Shown: positions 47,928 through 60,449 of the stretch, piece by piece | Position numbering within the stretch: the first letter of the stretch is position 1 | How the letters are laid out: each line of letters starts with the position of its first letter | Assembly (NCBI GenBank): GCA_030272155.1 | Contig: CP126203.1 | Coordinates: forward strand, 2,914,001 to 2,978,000 | DNA: 64,000 bases | Direction of reading: 5' to 3' | DNA from: Tetradesmus obliquus | Lineage: Eukaryota; Chlorophyta; Chlorophyceae; Sphaeropleales; Scenedesmaceae | Position numbers and translations under genes: made by a program | The notes under the pieces: generated by a model | The model's input: the letters and a program-made list of their open reading frames with translations, nothing else | Told to the model about the DNA's origin: nothing | Databases searched by the model: none

Positions 47928-50900
47928 ATGGCCAGTGTGGCGATGGGGCAGCAGCAGCAGCAACAGCAGCAACAGGCTATCAGCAGCGCTGGTCATGGCG
48001 AGAAGATGTATCACGCTCCCAGGTGTGGCCAGCTTGCCAGCAAGGCTCATGCAAGCAGCAGCAGGTTCCGTGAGTCAACCCTTCTGCTGTGTTTGCCGTG
48101 ATGCTCACTGCCTTACGCATTCGGTGTGCAGGCTGCAGATATCGATCGGAGATTTTGACTTGATCCAGCGGCTTGGAGATGGCAGCTTTAGCACTGTTGT
48201 GCTGGGCAGATACAAGGGGGATGGCTGCTGCTATGCAGTGAAGATTGTTAACAAGAGCTTGGTGCTGCGCAACAAGGTGAGTGGGAAGTGCATCAGCATG
48301 CCCTCTGGTGTGATGCTACCGTATCAGCTGTGTAGGGGCTAGCAAGCTGGACAGCAGCGCCATGTACAGCGCAGCAAGTGATCATCATCAGCAGCAGTAC
48401 CAGCAGCAGCAGCACGCATCGGACACGTAGCCATGGTTGCGGGGCATGCACCTGCTGATACCCATGCAGCATATTTGCATGCGCTCGTGATGTAGGTTGC
48501 TTCATGTATGGCTTCAGCTGTCACCAGTTTGTTAGTGGCTTCACATGCAATCTGATGTGTCCTGTGCATGCCCCAAGCATATGGCAGACTACATCAGGAA
48601 CTGATCCATGCTGCTCATCATTTCACTTTGTCAGCATCCATGGTTATAAACATCTCTGCATGTGCTGTGCGTGGGGCCTCATGCAGATGGCTGACTACAT
48701 CAGGAATGAGCGCAACGTGCTGGACAGGCTGCACCACCCAGGCATTGCACAGCTGCAGTTCACCTTCCAGGTGGGGCCTGGCTGCAGCAGCAGCATGCCT
48801 TCCATCATTACAGCAGCAGCAGCAGCAGCAGCGGCAGCGGCAGCAGTGGCAGCATGGGTTGCAGGATTGCAGCTGCAGTTCACCTTCCAGGTGGGGCCTG
48901 GCTGCCGTTGCAGAGCAACAGCAGCAGCAGCAATGGCGGCGTGCCTTGCAGAAGTGCAGCAGCAGCAGCTCACAGCTTTAGACAGCTGCTTGAGGTCGAA
49001 AAGTGGTGCAGTGCGTCACAGCTCTGTTGCAGGACACACAAATGCAACCACGCAACCTGTGCAGGTAGCAGGGATGCTGGTATGCCAGCACACCTGGATT
49101 CTGGATCCACAGCAGGTGCATTCACAGCAGGGTCTCATGCCCAAATTGCTGCATGTAGCTGCATGCATGCATGTCACCTTGGCGCATGTACTGCAAATGG
49201 CTCGTCGTCCAGACCAGCGTTCACCACTTTAGACACGTTTGCAGGACAGAGCATCAGCGCCAGTGCTGGTGCATTGCTGCAGTTGGCGTGCTGCACTGTC
49301 ATGTTCTGATGCCTGCAGGACTCTGAGTTGCTGTGCATGGGCCTGGAGCACTGACTTCATGCCTGCCGCTGCTGCTAGTTACACATTGTCAACCAACGTT
49401 CGTCTGCAATGCCTGCTTTGCCTGCAGGACTCCGAGTCGCTGTACATGGGCCTGGAGCACTGCCCCAATGGCGAGCTGTACGAGCAGCTGCAGTCCCGGG
49501 GGCCGCTGCCGCTCAGCGACGCGGTGCAGTATGCGGCAGAGATCGTGGACATACTGGCGTACCTGAGGTGCGGAGAACTATTTTCTTGTCATCATGCGCG
49601 GCTGGTGCAGTGCAGTGCAGTGCAGTGCAGCGCAGCAGCAGCAGCAGCAGAGCGAACATCTGCAGCTCTATTGTTGCAGGTGATCAGACGATGGTGGCGG
49701 CCCAAAGGCACATGCAGCAGCAGAGAAGCAGATGCCGCAAATGTGGCAGATGCCGCAACTGCACAAGAATGCGCGCAGCAGCAACATCATTACGGACAGC
49801 AGTGCACCACTGACAGCTGTGCGCTGCTGCTGTGCATGTTGTTGCTCAATGTGCATCATGTTGCCTAATGCCTTGCAGGTCCATGGAGGTGATGCACAGA
49901 GACCTGAAGCCTGAAAACCTGCTGCTGGATGCACAGGTGCGCAGAACAGGCGATGTCACTGTGGTAATCACACTGAAGCTGCATCATCACGTGTGTCCTG
50001 GCTGTGCTGCATGTTCGGCTGTGAGCAGAATCCCCGCTGAAGGCAGCACATCGCTGGCTGTCATTGCCTGGCTGGCGCTCCCCTTGTGCGGTGCATACCA
50101 GCATCGTGTGTCCCCTCAGCCACTGTCTGACTGTGCACCTGATGATCTTTTACAGAACAGTGAATTCTATGCTGCTGCCTGCAATGTGCTTGTTGTTGTT
50201 GCGCAGGGTCGGCTGAAGCTGATCGACTTTGGCAGTGCCAAGGCGCTGTTTTTGCCGCCTACAGTGCGCCTCAGCGGCAACCACAGGTGCGCTGATGCAA
50301 CATGCGCATTGTGCACCGCTCGAGTATTTTCGTGCTTGCATCAGCTGCCGTGCCTGTCTTGCGTGTAGTCGAAGACAAAGACAGCAACATGCAAGGAACT
50401 GAAGTTGTTGGCATACAACATAAGTTACGACTGCTAACCCCACCTCGTCTGTTGTGGCTGCCTGACTTGCAGGGCCACATCATTTGTGGGCATTGCGGAG
50501 TACGTGTCCCAGGAGTGCTCAACAACGAGGGCATCCCCAACATCGTAACCACTCACAGCAACACACTGCTTTTGAACCCTGCTGCTGCCGTTCTGCAGGG
50601 CCACCTCCTTTGTCGGCACCGCGGAGTACGTGTCCCCTGAGGTGCTCAACAACGCGGGCATCTCCTACTCGGTGGACCTGTGGGCGCTGGGCTGCATCGT
50701 GTACCAGATGCTCACGGGCCGGCCGCCCTTCAAAGGCGCCAGCGAGTACCTGACCTTCCAGGTGGGCATGTGACCTTTGTCTGGCACCTGATTCGCCTTT
50801 GTGTATTGGTACCTGACCCTCAATACGTGACTGACTATCCAAGCGCAACTAATTTTCTTGAGCGAGTAACCTTCCAGTTTAGTAGCTGAGTGTAGCTGAG

Positions 50901-52583
50901 TGTACTTCGACCGTCCATGCGTACCTGACCATCCATGCGTACCTGATCATCCATTCGTACTTGTTCTGTCATGCCACCTGACCTTGCGTACATACCTGAC
51001 CTTCGTTGTGTTCTTGTCCTTCATGTGTCTCTGGTGGCGTGCTGCAGCTGATCACCAGCGGCTCGCTGAGCTTCCCTGAGGGCTTCCCGCCTGCTGCACA
51101 GGACCTGGTGGAGGGGCTGCTGCAGCTGGAGCCCACCCAGCGCCTAGGTGGGCTTGGTGTTGTTGTTTGTTGTTTTTGTGGTTTTAGGTTGATGGTCATG
51201 GGCCAGACGGGTGGCAGCAGGATTTGCTGCAGCTGGAGCCCAGCCAACGGCTAGGTGGGCTGGTCGTTGGTGTTTGTTGTCCTGGTTGTTTTATGCTGTA
51301 GCATTTGGGTCGTTGAGTATGGACTTGAGCCTGCTGCACGGGACCTGGTGGAGGGGCTGCTGCAGCTGGAGCCCACCCAGCGGCTAGGTGGGTGGGCTTT
51401 TGGTGTTTTTGTTTTGGTTGTTCTGGGAATTTGGATATGGGCTTCAGCCTAGCGGCAGCAGTGGAGGGGCTGCTGCAGCTGGAGCCCACCCAGCGGCTAG
51501 GTGGGTGGGCTTTTGGTGTTTTTGTTTTGGTTGTTCTGGGAATTTAAATATGGGCTTCAGCCTAGCGGCAGCAGCGGAGGGGCTGCTGCAGCTGGAGCCC
51601 ACCCAGCGGCTAGGTGGGTGGGCTTTTGGTGTTTTTGTTTTGGTTGTTCTGGGAATTTGGATATGGGCTTCAGCCTAGCGGCAGCAGCGGAGGGGCTGCT
51701 GCAGCTGGAGCCCACCCAGCGGCTAGGTAGGTGGGCTTTTGGTGTTTTTGTTTTGGTTGTTCTGGGGATTTGGATATGGGCTTCAGCCTAGCGGCAGCAG
51801 CGGAGGGCCTGCTGCAGCTGGAGCCCACCCAGCGGCTAGGTGGGTGGGCTTTGGTGTTTTTGTTTCGGTTGTTCTGGGGGTTTGGATATGGGCTTCAGCC
51901 TAGCGGCAGCAGCGGACGGCCTGCTGCAGCTGGAGCCCAGCCAGCGGCTGGGCGAGTCGGGGATGTGCAAACATGTGGTGCTTGGTTGTCGGCTGTGCCA
52001 GCTGCATGTTGATGTTGCAGTGCCTGTACTTATGTACACCCGCATTCCCACTTCTCACCATACTCCTTTAACCTGCTTGCTGCTGTCAGTCTTCTGTATC
52101 TCTGTGTCTGCATGTTGCTGCTCTTCTGTATCTCTGTGTCTCCATGTTGCTGCTCCCGCAGGCCACCGCAGCACTGCAGAGGTGCAGCGGCGCCCCTTTC
52201 TTCGCATGGCAGGCTGTCTCCGTTCTTACACTGCTTGTTGCCTGCTCTGTGTTTGGTTTGTTACACCTGCAGGCCACCGCGGCATTGCAGAGGTGCAGCG
52301 GCACCCACTCTGCATGTTTAGGGTACCACCTCCTCACCCTGTTTGGTGCCTGCCGTTTGCGGTTGTTTTTGCAGGCCATCGCAGCATTGCCGAGGTGCAG
52401 CGCCACCCCTTCTTTGCAGGCGTCAACTGGGCAGCAGTGCGCGCAGCACCCGCGCCGCAGTTTGTGCCGCCGCAGCCGCGCGACCCTGATGACGTTGCAC
52501 TGGACTGGGAGTTCCAGAGCTTGGTGCGGAATGCGGCACCACCCGTGCAGTATGAGTACCTGCCGCCAGGCGCCACAGTGTGA
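47928..52583 (+). CDS. PDK1: 3-phosphoinositide-dependent protein kinase 1, no PH domain
   Basis: Nine exons: 47928-48064, 48132-48276, 48687-48770, 49428-49567, 49879-49936, 50207-50286, 50599-50761, 51048-51147 and 52375-52583, 371 residues in phase. After a short Gln/Ser-rich N-terminus the kinase domain starts at [20 protein letters not shown], with lysine in YAVKIVN, glutamate in [20 protein letters not shown] in LIDFGSAK, activation loop [15 protein letters not shown] and [13 protein letters not shown]. The loop serine matches the autophosphorylated serine of PDK1 enzymes. PDK1 activates other AGC kinases in the cytosol. The protein stops 54 residues after HPFFAGVNW, so no PH domain exists in this model; moss PDK1 also lacks one. 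The exon 1 donor (AG-GTTCCG) is weak and chosen for phase, so the N-terminus is the least certain part. Confidence 0.92.
48578..48890 (+). repeat. Echoes on both sides of PDK1 exon 3
   Basis: 48578-48602 is an acceptor-type echo (MADYIRN) upstream, and 48866-48890 a donor-type echo (CAGTTCACCTTCCAG-GTGGGG) downstream of exon 3 at 48687-48770. Both follow the same positional rule as in DHX35. Confidence 0.8.
49319..49353 (+). repeat. Acceptor-type echo of PDK1 exon 4
   Basis: This repeats CTGCAG and the start of exon 4 ([11 protein letters not shown] in the exon, [11 protein letters not shown] here) 109 bp upstream, then meets a stop codon (TGA). Confidence 0.85.
50473..50537 (+). repeat. Acceptor-type echo of PDK1 exon 7
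   Basis: Copies the acceptor and ~65 bases of exon 7, including [12 protein letters not shown] from the activation loop, 126 bp upstream of the real junction. A missing base after YVS then shifts the frame. Confidence 0.88.
51213..51960 (+). repeat. Donor-type echo array of PDK1 exon 8, 113-bp period
   Basis: After the true exon end at 51147, the junction [11 protein letters not shown] plus donor recurs seven times (about 51249, 51386, 51499, 51612, 51725, 51838 and 51950). The last six are spaced 112-113 bp and are nearly identical, including intron words (gtttttgttttggttgttct). Six copies keep GTGGG as donor; the final one reads GGGCGAG and has lost it. The array fills most of the 1.2-kb intron 8. 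Confidence 0.93.
52162..52311 (+). repeat. Two acceptor-type echoes of PDK1 exon 9
   Basis: 52162-52212 ([13 protein letters not shown]) and 52273-52311 ([12 protein letters not shown]) precede the intact exon at 52375 ([14 protein letters not shown]), each with a CAG acceptor, ~110 bp apart. Intron 8 therefore carries seven donor-type echoes followed by two acceptor-type echoes. Confidence 0.9.
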
Positions 52584-55500
52584 TGTGCTGCACCAATTGA
52601 GCCGTCCGTCTATTGTGTTGCGATCTGTGTACCTGGTTTCTTCTGCGGCACCTTGTGACCAGTCAGGCAGCTCACTGCGTACGACAGACATCACACGGCG
52701 TGAGGTGCCGCGTGTCTTTGCTGCTGTGCTGTGTATCATGCATGTCGTTTATTGGGCTTCAGGGGAAGCTGGGCTGTGCAGCGGGGCGCGTGTGTGCACA
52801 AAGCACGCCTGTGGTACGCAGCAGCTGTGGTCCCGTGGGAAGGGCAACACAGCAGCAGGCATGCGGATATTGCAGGCCTGCACAAGCAGATGCAAGCGCT
52901 GCATCATGCACTTGATGTGTTTCTCGATGGGGTTTACTGCTTTTTCTAACGACATATCTTCTCTTTGCTTGTGTGATGCCAGTTTGTTGTGGGTCTCTCA
53001 GTCAACTATGTGCATCATGGCGTGCTGCTGCTCAGCTGCTGCTGGCAGCAGTCCATGCCTCTGTGCGATTCAAACATTGATGACTCAGGTTGGCGGTGTG
53101 TGTGACTGTTTTGGACTGTACAGGGCCGCTCCTGCTGCATGCAGTTGCGTAGCTCGCATGCGTGCATGCTGTAGCTTGAACGGCGCCTTTGACAACCCTC
53201 AGGTGCATGCTCACATCGCCTGTGAGCTTTGTATGTGTCTTTCTGTGGCTTCCTTTTCTTTTGTGTCGTGTGGGCGGTAGTATGTGGTGTGTGTGCTGGT
53301 GGGTCCCGTATTGTTCGGTGTGGTGGTATGCTTTCGCGCTCGGGCATGTTTTTTGTCATGTCGGTGGCCACAGGCCATGCCAGTGCTGTTCACAGAGAGT
53401 TTGCATATGCTGTGTGTAGTTCTACAGATCTGTTGGCTGCAGCTTTGCAGGTTGAATACGCAGCAGTCACGTTGTAATGGCTTGCACGTGCTTTACGCAC
53501 ACTTCATTCTTCATTTTGCTCAGATTTGGGGAAGCTTGCTGATGTCGCCTCAGCAGCGGCAGCAGCAGCAGCAGCTGGTGTGGTCTGTGTTGAGTGCTGT
53601 TGCACCTATCACAACGCACATGGCCGCACTTTGTGCATCATCTGCAAATGCATCTTTGCTGGTTGAGCATTTGCTGCTCATCTGTCTGCTGCAGCCTGCA
53701 GGGACTGTTCAGCTGCAGTGCAGCACGTGGCACAGCTTGATGCGTGCCTACTGCCTGGAGACCACGGGGCGTGGTGTTCTCATGCACTCTGGAGCTTCTT
53801 GGCATTGAGTTTTGTGTGATGATGTTTCAGTCCCAGAAAAATGGCTGCATGCAGGCGTTGCCGGCTTCTGCACCCAGTCTTCACTGCTCCACCACCAGAT
53901 GGCCAGTGCAGCGCAGCAGCACCGTCATGGCCTCTCCTGTTGTGGCTTGTATCTAGTGTATATCGTCGCCACGCATGTGTTGCGGTTGTTGCATATCAGG
54001 CTGACACCATAGCTGGCTGTACAACATAGGCCTGGGCGCTCCGAGCGTATAGCAGCAGTGCCAGAAGCGTTGCAGGCTTTTGGTGCAGCGCACAGCAGCA
54101 GTACAGCGCACAGCAGCAGTACAGCGCACAGCAGCAGTACAGCGCACAGCAGCAGCGTAGAAGCCTGACAGGCCTTTGCCGTGCTGCGCCCATGTACCTG
54201 GCGCTCCTCTTCCCTGGCGGCATATCCTCTGTGCGCTGCTGGGCTGTGGCACGTCGTTTTGTAGTCTGGCATTGGATGTCTTGTTTCATTGCCGCCTTGC
54301 AGGCGGAGGCTGCGCAGGTGCCTCGCGTGTTTTCGCAGATCGGTTGCTTGTTGATGATGCACGGACATTCGGCGTTGTGTGCGAGGTGTGTGCAGCCTAC
54401 GCTATGCTTGCTGCTGGCAGCACCTTCATCTTGTGCTTCATTGGCAGAGCTGTGCTGTGCTGCAGCACTGTTGGAGCAGATGGTTTCGGAGGGTGCAGTT
54501 AGCTCTTTCTGCCAGCTGTAGCTGCGCCGAGTTGCCTTGCCGCACCTCTTTGTCAGTGACGGCACGAGTTCAACAGCACGTTGTCATGTTCAGTGACATT
54601 TACGTGATATGTTGCGTATGCCTGAATGTGTGCGCAGCCAGGCTGTAGCACGGATAGCCCAGGGGATTCAACCCGCTGAGCGCTTAGCACGAAAGGCAGA
54701 TGCTTGTCTGACTGACTGGACGTGGCGCCATGCACAGGCGGTTCAAGACAACACACTTCCTGCAGCCTAGGCAGCAGCCTAGGCAGGCCTGTTTCTGAGT
54801 GTGTGCACTGGGGATGGCAGTGACGGTCAGGTTGCGGTGGTGTGAGTCGCGGTCAATGCACAGTCATCAAGCCTTAGAATGAACATCTGTCTAGCGTGTG
54901 ATGGCATCATGCCACAGTGTGGCCAGGCAACACGTGCAACACAGCCAAGCTACTGCAGCCGGGCAGAAGTGGCCGCTGCGCGTGCTAGGCCCATTGCTCG
55001 TGCTACGCGCAGCCAGGCATAAGTAGCAGCTGCGCATGCGAGGCCCACTGCTTATGCTAGGCACGGATGAGGTTGTATTGGGAGAGCAATACTGCGCCTG
55101 ATTGGATGCCGCCTTGCGGAACCAGAGGCCGCAGCATCCAGGCTTTGTGCGTTAGCAGTGGCCAGTGTGTCGAGTGATGCTCAGAGCTATCAGTAGGTAG
55201 CCTGCTGCAGTAGGTCATCACAAGAGAACTGCATCTAGATGAGTGAAGTTTGGTGCCATCATACTGCAGTAGAGTCTGACGATAGCAAAGGCTTGCCACA
55301 GTCCAGAGCATTGATTTGCCTGCGCATGCATGCCAGCTGTTATGAAGGCGCAGCAGCCAGCTGTTGCAACAGCAATCGCTGCACGCAGCTGTGGCAGATC
55401 TCTGATTATTGGGTGCTGGCCGTCAGCAGCAGCGGCTGCTGCTGAGTTGCTTTGGTGGTTGTCCCGTGCAATTCTTGAGCCAGTTGAGGCTTGTGAAACG

Positions 55501-56612
55501 GTTTTTCAGGAAGCCAGTTGAGGCTTATGAAACTGTGCTCAGGAAAGCGCTGACACACTGTCATACTACAGAAGATCTGTAGCCGTGATGCCGTTGCCGC
55601 TTCATTGAGGCGCGGGGCCGATGGCGTTGATGCACTCCACAGAGCAGCATCATCACGCCTAAACATAGCCTGCAGCACACCGCAACTTATAAATCACATC
55701 GCATGCAGGTTGCACCGGGCACACCCTCCCATATAAAGTAAGATATGGCTTGATGGGTAACATGATGATGATGATGGCAGCCATCATGCATGGCGTAGCA
55801 GATGTAACAGCCCGGATGTGGCATATCCCTGCGCTCAAGGATCTACTGGACACGTAAAAGCTGACACTCAACCCTGCCAGCTGCCAGCACACAAGGCTTG
55901 TGGAGGATGCTGGCGTTGGAAGTGATTGGCAGCACGTTTAGGGTATCCTAACTGATTCATTGCATCCGGTTTGTGTGTTACTTGCAGCACTGGCACAGCT
56001 TGTGCAGCACGCCTCTGGTCATACAAGTCAAGGCTGCTGCAGCTTGCAGTGTTTTATCAGATTGATCAGGAATAGCCACCATGGATGACATTTCTAGCCA
56101 CAGGGACTCAGCGCCTGGTGTGCTCACCGGGCACTGGCAGTGCTGACTCACAGGAAGGTCGTCCCTGACAGCTGCAGTTCTAGCTCCGCTGAAGCCAACA
56201 CTCCCGCGCAACACAACAACATCCAGGAGGGTTACTGGAAGCTTTAGGCCTGAAAGCGTGTGCAATGCGTCGCGCGCACCGCTTTAGGGGCATGCCTGTC
56301 GTTCATAAACGCGCCCCTAATTAGGTCTCAACGGAAAACGTGATGCTCAGCTGTCCCACTCAGCTGTGCCACTCGCGACGTGGTTTTGAATCCGTATGCA
56401 AATAGCGGATCGAGCATTTCATGGCAGCTGACTCTCTGCTGAGTGCAAGCACGTGTTCAATCAGGCGGGTGCTGGCACCAGGTCGACTGAAGCACAGCCA
56501 TCGACACCCTCCTCATAACATTTGAAACTGCTAGATCAACCAGTTGCAAGAGCCTTGATGCGTTAAGCCCTGCAGAGGCAGGATCGGCACATCCGTGGCT
56601 TCTCATACGACC
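52584..56612. other. PDK1 3' flank and intergenic region before gene B
   Basis: No further gene can be supported. TGTAA at 53473 is a possible PDK1 poly(A) signal, implying a long 3' UTR. Four copies of an 18-bp word (agcgcacagcagcagtac) lie at about 54087-54160. A two-copy ~57-bp repeat (gcagccgggcagaagtggcc / gcagccaggcataagtagca) is at about 54955-55070. Confidence 0.45.
55610..55776 (+). mobile_element. Fragment related to the LINE-like segment at 19.5 kb
   Basis: gcgcggggccgatggcg (55610) and atggctt...ggtaacatgatgatgatga (55745-55775) match 19541-19597, but here they are separated by ~118 extra bases. This is a short fragment of the same repeat family. Confidence 0.5.
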
Positions 56613-57208
56613 ATGCCTTGGCTTCTAGCGTGCTTGGCGTTGCTTGTGGCTGCTCACGCTGGGTTCCAGGTGGTCATAGGTTTTGTGTTGAGGCTGAAAG
56701 CGCTGATCCTGCAAGTTCGTAGCCGATGCTTCTGCTGCTAGCCCGCCTGCGTAATCAGCCAGCACGTTATGTTGTGCTCGACTGCGACTTAAATGTTCAG
56801 CAATCACACTATGGGTCCCATCTTGTGCCATGCTGGGCCTGCTGCAGATTGAGGCTGCACAAGCTCCCACATCTGGCACCAGCACTGGCACCCAGGTGGG
56901 CCCACCTCATCACCACAAATCAGTACTCATGCCACTCGAAGGCCGTCTGGGTGGCAGCTGTGCTGCAGTGCATGCCCAACCCGGGGGTAGGGCATGCAGT
57001 GCATGCCCTACCCCCGGGTTGGGCATGCACTGCAGTACGGCTGCCACCCAGGTGGCCTTCGAGTCACTGCCAGTGGCCCACTGGCCTCATCACAACAGAT
57101 CAGTACTCATGGCATCTGTTGTGATGAGGTTTCTCAGTAGCCAACTCTCAGCAGAGTTGCACTGCAGGACTGATGTACAGAAGAACCTTTGAGCCCACTT
57201 CCCTCAGG

Positions 57209-57241
<33 letters not shown>

Positions 57242-58783
57242 AACCGTGGAGCGGTACCATGGCCAGTCGTTGAAGGCGTGTGCATTAGCGGCACGCTGTG
57301 CATTGACAGCAGCAGTTTGAGTCCTGACACGGCGCTTATGTCACCATATCTGTCTTGGACGCTGCTGACTCATGCAGGCCAAGGCGTCTGCCACTGCCGG
57401 CCCGACAGACTTGGGAGGAAAAATTGGCCTCGCCATCCGCCTCTTACACACTTCGCAGTGCGACTGGCCGTACCAATACTACAGCGATGACCAGCTGACC
57501 AACATCATGTCCCTGGCCGCGACCAAGAACATGATATCCGCGGTATCGTACTCCAAGCGCCTGGTGAGTGCGAGAGCCACAAGCAAGGTGGCAGCAAGGT
57601 GCTGCCGCTGCAACAACGCGCGCAATGCGGCAGAGGAGGCAACAGACTAGCGCAGATCTGCACGAGAACTGCAGCAAATTTGCAGCATACATGAGGATGC
57701 ACACGCTGCAGCTGTTGAGGATGGCGACAGTGCACCGACGGGGCTGAAAAGGAGCAAGGCAAGGCAGATGTGACAGCAATGCCGGCCCCTGCATCACCTG
57801 CAGACGTATGTCAGACGTCGCTGTTTGATAGGTTGCGTCAACTTTTATGACATTCTGCAGTGGCTGCATGTGGGAGCTGTTTGCCTTGAAGCCAAATGGC
57901 ATACATATGTAACATTACATGTGCATTATCCTGCAGGCTGGAATGGAGTGGCAGGTCTTTGGATGCTCGAAGTCCCAGGCCACACTGGCAGACTTCACAA
58001 GCATCTTCACATTGGAATGCCTGAATGACATTACCGAAAGGAATGGTGAGTGCTGCACCAGTGGCACACTGACAGCGCGATCAGTGGTGTGAAGCCAACA
58101 CATCATATGCAGCTGCCACTGCCGGCGCTGAATGTAGTGCTGTGCATTTGCAATGCTTGAACAGCAAAACATGCTGCTACTGCAGCTGCAGTGCCCAGCA
58201 GTGCACACGTGCTCTGTACACTGTTACAGTTGCATCACGACAAACTTATGGGTTGGAAGCACATCCAACTCTAGGCGCAGAATGCGCGCTAGGCATCGTC
58301 CCAGTCTTTCGACATGCAATTGCTGCTGTGCTGCTACATGTGACGCCGTGGAACTCTGTCGTCACACAATCTTCATGATGTGAGGGCCGGAATTGTGCTC
58401 ATGTGACGTATCAGTGGCAGGCGGGCACGTAACGATGGCTGCTGTTGCAGGACCCTCTACTTTGCTGCTGCCAAGGAACAGCCAACAGAAGTTTACGGTT
58501 CATTGCGCCTTCCTAAGGGCTGCCGCACAGCTCGCTGCGTGCCGTCCATTTACCTCAGCTGCTGACGCAACCACGCCTCCCTGCACTTGTTCCATGCGCG
58601 TATGCTTGCAGGTGCTGAAGGGGTCAATACGAGGTTTTTGTCAGACGAAGTCGAGTTCGGCTTGGACATGGCACAAAAGATGATTGAAAACACCTGTGGC
58701 ACAATGTACGGCGAGAATGCAGCACGTAAGCACCCTGTCAGGAGATGGTGCTGCTGATGGAACTGAGCTGCTTGTCACCAGCA

Positions 58784-58843
<60 letters not shown>

Positions 58844-60412
58844 GCTGCAGCTGCTGCTGGTGTGGCCGGTCACGGTTGATGCAGCTTTAGGGCTGCGTCT
58901 CAAGGCTAGGCAGATGTGGCCATTTCCCCGTGATCCAAGAAACTGCCATACAGCACCATAGACCTCAATGCTGATACAGCTGCCTGTGCGCCTGTCTGTA
59001 AATGTATGTATGATTGTGTGTTGAAAGTAAAAATGTCTGTGAAGTTGTTGAATTACAGGGAGCAAATCAAGGAGCAGCAACAGGTACGGCCTTACCAGTG
59101 TGTGACACTGCAGCAACAGCTGTGTCACGGGACTCGCGCCCATCCCTGCGCCAAGCCCTGCCATCCCCCAACTGTACAAAATGTGTGCATTGCTTCTGGC
59201 TGCAGCGTACAAAGGCAAAGTGGATGTATACGGCTACAAATACAAGATTGCCGTTGCCTGCGACATTGCCAGGTGCGCGTGTCAAGATCCGCTGCAAGCC
59301 AGTCCCTTGTGCAGCTCTGATTCAATATGTATTATATTGCAGGGTGCAGGGTATGTTGCGTTATTGGCTGCATCCTCTATTTGGACCGCCAATCCTGCTT
59401 GCTGCGCTGAACTGCCTTGATCGTCAGTATCACGTGTCACAACGTAAAGAAAACAAGTGGGAGCCTGAGCAGGTGCAATGGCACAGGTATCTAGCTCTGC
59501 TGCAGCAACGGTTGCGCTGCATCATGATCTTTATTGCTGGGCCCTTGGTTCAGAACCTGTACTGAACAAGGACGGCCAGCATGCAGGACCCTAAAACTCT
59601 TGCGCCCCGCCAATACGCCAGGTTGCCAATCTGCTGCCAGACCATGCTAAAGGCGTTTGACGTACATGTTTGCAGGGGCATCGACGACACAATGCAGACC
59701 ATAAGCAAAGTCTTGGAGACCTTCGGCCTCAGCCAACTTGCTGAAACTGCTGCAAATTTTCTTGCCGACACAACGAAGGTGGGACAACAAGGTGGATGTC
59801 ACAACAACAGCACATGTGTACTTCTGCATCAAATGGCATGAAGAACAGTTACGTGATGTTGGTTTGACCCTCATTGGCTCCTGCTTGGGGTGTCCATCCC
59901 TCTGCTGTGTGAACTGCTCCACGTCACAACAGCTGGGTGTTCAATGATGCAGTTATTTATGTGACTGCTCTTGCAAAAAGCCGCAGTAGTGCTAGTGCGC
60001 CCAACAGGCAACAGCCCAGGTTGTGTCCGCTTTATACACACTTTCAACAAACATCATCAGCTGTGTGTCATAGGTGGCTGCGCTATTGTTGAAGGCCACA
60101 TTACTTTTGTCTGCAAGACTGCTGAACTAGGGTGTTGCTTGCATGTTTCCCCTGGGTGCACCGCCTGTGCGCAGCCGTTCGTTGATGGGTGCAATGAGGT
60201 GCAGCCGAAGATTGAGGAGTTTTGCAATGATGTGGCAAAGGCAGGATGGTGAGTCTTAGAATGGTGATCTGCAGACTCAGCACCAGGATCAGCCAGCATG
60301 CGCAACAATTGAACTGCCATATGCAGCCTAAAAACACTGCAGCTGCACATACGTACAGCGCCTACCATACAATGGCAGCAACTATACAGCGGCATTCACT
60401 GGCGCCAGCCCC

Positions 60413-60449
<37 letters not shown>

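Noticed and set aside
53284..53808. 174-codon plus-strand frame after PDK1
   Set aside because: Low-complexity and cysteine/leucine-rich, with no start context or homology; more likely 3' UTR and intergenic DNA.
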